A stretch of DNA of 64,000 bases, taken from Streptomyces exfoliatus. Lineage in GTDB: Bacteria > Actinomycetota > Actinomycetes > Streptomycetales > Streptomycetaceae. Shown here piece by piece: positions 61,238 to 64,000 of this stretch. Position 1 is the first letter of the stretch. Every line of letters begins with the position of its first letter. The stretch lies in the NCBI RefSeq assembly GCF_000725545.1, contig NZ_JNZP01000013.1:1-64000 (forward strand), in the 5' to 3' direction. Position numbers and translations under genes: made by a program. The notes under the pieces were generated by a model. It was not told the origin of the DNA, ran no database searches, and saw only the letters and a program-made list of their open reading frames with translations.

Positions 61238-61480
61238 TCGCCGTGTTGAATCCCTTTTGTCCGCCGTTTTCTGTGGCCCGCGCCACACGCGACTCCCTCG
61301 ATCGCGTACCGCACCGTGATAAATCTTCACGACCGCTCGGGGACGCCACCCCTGTCCCCGAGGGCGCTTGGACCGGCTGACCGCCGGTGGCACTCCATCC
61401 ACATCCGGGGGGATCAGGATCTGATCCGCGGCCGACGCACTCGCAGTCGCGCGGATCAGCATGGAGAAAGGCGCACCACC

Positions 61481-62908
61481 ATGACCTCTGTGCAGGTCGA
61501 CAAGCAGCACGACGGCACCGACGGGGCCGTGGACGGCGGCGAGGGCTACCAGCGTGGCCTCGGCGCCCGGCAGATCCAGATGATCGCGATCGGCGGCGCC
61601 ATCGGCACCGGCCTCTTCCTTGGCGCGGGCAAGGCCATCGCCAAGGCCGGCCCCAGCCTGATCCTCGCGTACGCCATCGCGGGCCTGGTCATCTTCTTCA
61701 TCATGCGGGCCCTGGGCGAACTGCTCATGTACCGCCCCGTGTCCGGCTCCTTCGCCGAGTACGCGCGCGAATTCGTCGGCCCCTTCTGGGGCTTCGTGAC
61801 CGGCTGGACGTACTGGCTCTTCTGGGTCGTCACCGGCATCACCGAAGTCACCGCCGCCGCCACCTACATGACGTACTGGTGGGACATCCCGCAGTGGATC
61901 TCGGCGCTGGTCTTCACCGTCATCCTCTACGGCGCCAACCTGATCTCCGTGAAGCTCTTCGGTGAGCTGGAGTTCTGGTTCTCCATGGTCAAGGTCACCG
62001 CCATCATCGGCATGATCCTGATCTGCGCCGGCATCCTCACCATCGGCTTCTCCGACGCCGGCGACACCGCCTCCGTCACCCACCTGTGGGACCAGGGCGG
62101 CTTCTTCCCCACCGGCATCGGCAACACGCTGATGACCCTGCAGATCGTCATGTTCGCCTTCCTCGCCGTGGAGCTGGTGGGCGTCACCGCCGGCGAGTCC
62201 AAGGACCCGAAGACGGTCCTGCCCAAGGCCATCAACACCGTCCCGTGGCGCATCGCCGTCTTCTACGTCGGCGCGCTGATCATGATCCTGTCGGTCGTCC
62301 CGTGGACCGAGTTCCAGCCGGGCGTCTCCCCGTTCGTCGCCGCCTTCGAGAAGATGGGCCTCGGCGTCGGCGCCGCCATCGTCAACTTCGTGGTGCTGAC
62401 CGCCGCCCTCTCCTCCTGCAACTCGGGCATGTACTCCACCGGCCGCATGCTGCGCGACCTCGCGCTCAACGGCCAGGGCCCGAAGATCTTCACCAGGCTC
62501 ACCAAGAGCGGCACCCCGCTCCTCGGCCTGACCTTCTCGGCCTCGCTGATGCTCGTCGGCGTCTGGATCAACTACGTCGCCCCCGGCAAGGCCTTCGAGT
62601 ACGTGGTCTCCTTCGCCACCATCTCCGGCATGTGGGCCTGGATCATGATCCTGGTCTGCCAGATCCGCTACCGCGCCAAGGCGAACCGCGGCGAGCTCCC
62701 CGAGTCGACCTTCAAGGCCCCGGGAGCCCCGTACACCAGCTGGTTCGCGCTCCTCTTCATCGGCATGGTCATCGTCATGATGGGCATCGACGAGGGAGCC
62801 CGTACCGCCCTCTACGCGGCACCGGTCTGGGGCCTCATCCTGGGCGTCTCCTACCTGGTCCTGAAGGCCCGCAACCCCGAGGGCGCGGCCTTCGCCAAGC
62901 GCTCGTAA
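61481..62908 (+). CDS. Amino-acid permease (APC superfamily)
   Basis: 475 residues, about 12 transmembrane helices. The family signature QIQMIAIGGAIGTGLFLGAGKAI (about 29-51) marks the bacterial amino-acid/proton symporters of the AAT group (AnsP, PheP, CycA-like); MRALGELLMYRPVSGSFAEYA follows. Substrate not predictable. GGAGAAAGG lies before the ATG at 61481. Monocistronic, ending at a strong terminator. Confidence 0.92.
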   Translation: MTSVQVDKQHDGTDGAVDGGEGYQRGLGARQIQMIAIGGAIGTGLFLGAGKAIAKAGPSLILAYAIAGLVIFFIMRALGELLMYRPVSGSFAEYAREFVGPFWGFVTGWTYWLFWVVTGITEVTAAATYMTYWWDIPQWISALVFTVILYGANLISVKLFGELEFWFSMVKVTAIIGMILICAGILTIGFSDAGDTASVTHLWDQGGFFPTGIGNTLMTLQIVMFAFLAVELVGVTAGESKDPKTVLPKAINTVPWRIAVFYVGALIMILSVVPWTEFQPGVSPFVAAFEKMGLGVGAAIVNFVVLTAALSSCNSGMYSTGRMLRDLALNGQGPKIFTRLTKSGTPLLGLTFSASLMLVGVWINYVAPGKAFEYVVSFATISGMWAWIMILVCQIRYRAKANRGELPESTFKAPGAPYTSWFALLFIGMVIVMMGIDEGARTALYAAPVWGLILGVSYLVLKARNPEGAAFAKRS

Positions 62909-62952
62909 ACACGCTCGCAAACACCGCCGCAAGGCACAGCTGTCCAGCATCC

Positions 62953-62989
62953 GGGCCATCCCGTACCACTCCTCGGTACGGGATGGCCC
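62953..62989 (+). terminator. Terminator between the permease and mec
   Basis: Perfect 15-pair stem GGGCCATCCCGTACC (62953-62967) with its complement at 62975-62989, then GTCTGCTT. Confidence 0.75.
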
Positions 62990-63008
62990 GTCTGCTTATC
63001 CTGTCGGC

Positions 63009-63446
63009 ATGCTGACCATCACCCAGGCCCTGTACGACCAGATCGTGGAACACTCCCGCGCGGACCACCCGGACGAGGCCTGCGGCGTGGTCGCGGGCCC
63101 CGTGGGCACCGGACGCCCGGAGCGGTTCATCCCGATGCTGAACGCCGCCCGCTCGCCCACGTTCTACGAGTTCGACTCCGCGGATCTGCTCAAGCTCTAC
63201 CGAGAGATGGACGACCGGGACGAGGAGCCCGTCATCGTCTACCACTCGCACACCGCGACCGAGGCCTACCCCTCCCGCACCGACATCTCGTACGCGAACG
63301 AGCCCCAGGCCCACTACGTCCTGGTCTCCACCGCCGACAGCGACGGCGCGGGCCCCTTCCAGTTCCGCTCCTACACCATCGTCGACGGCGTCGTGACGGA
63401 GGAGGAAGTGAAGGTCGTGGAGGCCTACGAGACCGAAGCGGTCTGA
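63009..63446 (+). CDS. mec: Mec-like JAMM metalloprotease for CysO
   Basis: 145 residues. Zinc-dependent JAMM/MPN+ peptidase: Glu23 in DEACGVV and H-x-H-x10-D at His79, His81 and Asp92 (YHSHTATEAYPSRTD). In mycobacteria and Streptomyces the matching enzyme removes cysteine from CysO after the O-phosphoserine/CysM pathway adds it; the cysO gene lies just downstream here. TATCCT at 62997-63002 lies six bases before the ATG, so the message is probably leaderless. Confidence 0.92.
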   Translation: MLTITQALYDQIVEHSRADHPDEACGVVAGPVGTGRPERFIPMLNAARSPTFYEFDSADLLKLYREMDDRDEEPVIVYHSHTATEAYPSRTDISYANEPQAHYVLVSTADSDGAGPFQFRSYTIVDGVVTEEEVKVVEAYETEAV

Positions 63447-63512
63447 GAACACCCGAGGTCATCCGTGGTCCCGCCCGACAGGTGTCCGGCAGGCGGGCAG
63501 GAACCGTTCACC

Positions 63513-63526
63513 ATGTGAGATCACAT
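63513..63526 (+). promoter_or_regulatory. Inverted repeat upstream of the cysO leader
   Basis: ATGTGA-GA-TCACAT lies 24 bases before the putative -10 box TACGAT, over the -35 region. Possible binding site for a sulfur regulator. Confidence 0.4.
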
Positions 63527-63542
63527 TCCGAAACCCGGACCG

Positions 63543-63568
63543 GGAATCGATACGATGAGCCCATGGTT
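63543..63568 (+). promoter_or_regulatory. SigR consensus promoter overlapping a housekeeping promoter
   Basis: GGAAT (63543-63547), exactly 18 bases, GTT (63566-63568), with G before GGAAT: the full GGGAAT-N18-GTT form. Transcription would begin near 63574. A housekeeping -10 box TACGAT (63551-63556) sits inside the spacer and would start transcription at about 63563, the A of the leader ATG. Confidence 0.6.
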
Positions 63569-63664
63569 TCCCACGACGTGAGCGAAGAGACGCCGAGCAG
63601 CATGCTGCTCGTGGCACGCCTGCACGTCGATCTGTGCCGCCTCGCCAGCGCGATCTGTACCTGA
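63563..63664 (+). CDS. Putative cysteine leader peptide upstream of cysO
   Basis: 33 residues ending LHVDLCRLASAICT, closely like the short leader peptides found before sulfur-assimilation genes in Streptomyces (pattern HVDLxRxxSAxC). Two cysteine codons near the end could stall ribosomes when Cys-tRNA is low and change transcription of the following genes. The ATG coincides with the expected +1 of TACGAT, so it is probably leaderless. An internal ATG at 63602 would still give a 20-residue leader with the same end. Followed 174 bases later by cysO. Confidence 0.72.
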   Translation: MVSHDVSEETPSSMLLVARLHVDLCRLASAICT

Positions 63665-63838
63665 TCCGCGCGATCCGTACGTGACCTGTACATCCCGCGC
63701 CGCGCTCTGAGCGAGACCGGCCCGAGCGCACCTCCGAGCACGACCCCCCTCCCGCGGGGGCCAGCCACGCGCCCACCACGTCACCCGTGCACCACGCCAC
63801 CCGCGCCACCACGCCACTTCCGACAGGAGCCCACGTCC
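63665..63838 (+). promoter_or_regulatory. C-rich, G-poor leader between the peptide and cysO
   Basis: From 63771 to 63820 I count 29 C and 8 G in 50 bases, an imbalance typical of Rho-loading sites. A small stem CCCC/GGGG lies at about 63744-63760 with no T tail. If the leader peptide is translated to its end, this stretch is exposed to Rho; a ribosome stalled at the cysteine codons could alter that. Mechanism inferred. Confidence 0.4.
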
Positions 63839-64000
63839 ATGGCCATCGAGGTCCGCATCCCGACCATCCTCCGCACCTACACCGACGGCGAGAAGGCCGT
63901 CCAGGGCAACGGCGAGACCATCGCCCAGCTCCTGGCCGACCTGGAGTCCCGCCACGCCGGCATCGAGGCCCGCATCGTCGACGGCGACAAGCTCCGCCGC
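63839..64000 (+). CDS. cysO: CysO sulfur-carrier protein, 5' part
   Basis: 54 residues visible before the window ends. MAIEVRIPTILRTYTDGEKAVQ and the helix TIAQLLADLESRHAGIEARI are the start of a ubiquitin-like ThiS/MoaD-fold carrier, about 92 residues in full. With Mec encoded upstream and CysM expected downstream it should be CysO, whose C-terminal thiocarboxylate supplies sulfur for cysteine synthesis. AGGAG lies 9 bases before the ATG. Confidence 0.85.
   Translation, partial: MAIEVRIPTILRTYTDGEKAVQGNGETIAQLLADLESRHAGIEARIVDGDKLRR

Overview
The window is typical Streptomyces chromosome: very high GC, strong third-position G/C bias, frequent GTG and a TTG start, 4-base GTGA gene overlaps, and TANNNT boxes placed so that several messages look leaderless. 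From memory, and not checked by search, the gene order follows the S. coelicolor core region from about SCO2959 (narK) down to about SCO2911 (mec/cysO). Expected landmarks are present: nnaR, a NAD-type malic enzyme, hupA, murA, hpd, ssgG, clpS and mec. An accessory block lies between about 21.4 and 35.7 kb.

Layout. 0-3.5 kb: nitrate/nitrite transporter and its NnaR-type regulator, then a GNAT acetyltransferase. 3.6-11.1 kb: HelD-like helicase; an intergenic region that looks like a SigR-type promoter driving a structured RNA ending in an intrinsic terminator; malic enzyme; HU protein; murA on the minus strand; YqgE; a DUF3039 protein. 11.4-16.3 kb: an ABC sugar importer (lipoprotein plus two permeases) with a cytoplasmic GH20 hexosaminidase, preceded by a good DasR-box candidate, so probably import and breakdown of N-acetylglucosamine oligosaccharides. 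16.5-21.3 kb: a three-subunit xanthine-dehydrogenase-like enzyme with translationally coupled genes, a long disordered extension on the iron-sulfur subunit, and altered motifs in the molybdenum subunit.

21.4-35.3 kb: the most unusual block, ESX/type VII-like but without the secretion core. It has two WXG-type proteins, a mycosin serine protease, a second mycosin copy made by tandem duplication and broken by one missing base, two membrane Ser/Thr kinases with PQQ-like propellers behind twin-arginine-like membrane segments, a pseudokinase, and a second WXG/large-protein/lipoprotein group. A tRNA-Cys gene stands at its right edge. I infer a sensing and secretion-processing module; this is not proven.

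36-46 kb: MFS exporter, an antitoxin/Doc pair under a perfect palindrome, an SF2 helicase, IclR and ArsR-type regulators, an exported alpha/beta hydrolase, an exported Lon-like serine protease, and a second MFS exporter with an ArsR regulator controlled by a four-box TTGCAA array. 46.4-48.2 kb: Lrp/AsnC regulator divergent from hpd (tyrosine catabolism). 48.2-58.1 kb: a cluster of dispersed repeats, a TPR protein, a GlcD-like FAD oxidase, ssgG (sporulation septation), two RDD membrane proteins with repetitive tails, and a secreted M6 metalloprotease. 58.1-61.2 kb: NAD salvage genes pncA and pncB under a long palindrome, then clpS and a DUF2017 gene. 61.5-64 kb: an amino-acid permease, then the CysO cysteine-synthesis genes: mec, a short cysteine-containing leader peptide, and cysO, which runs off the end. 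Ahead of cysO, a consensus SigR promoter overlaps the leader's own promoter so that the SigR transcript would start inside the leader.
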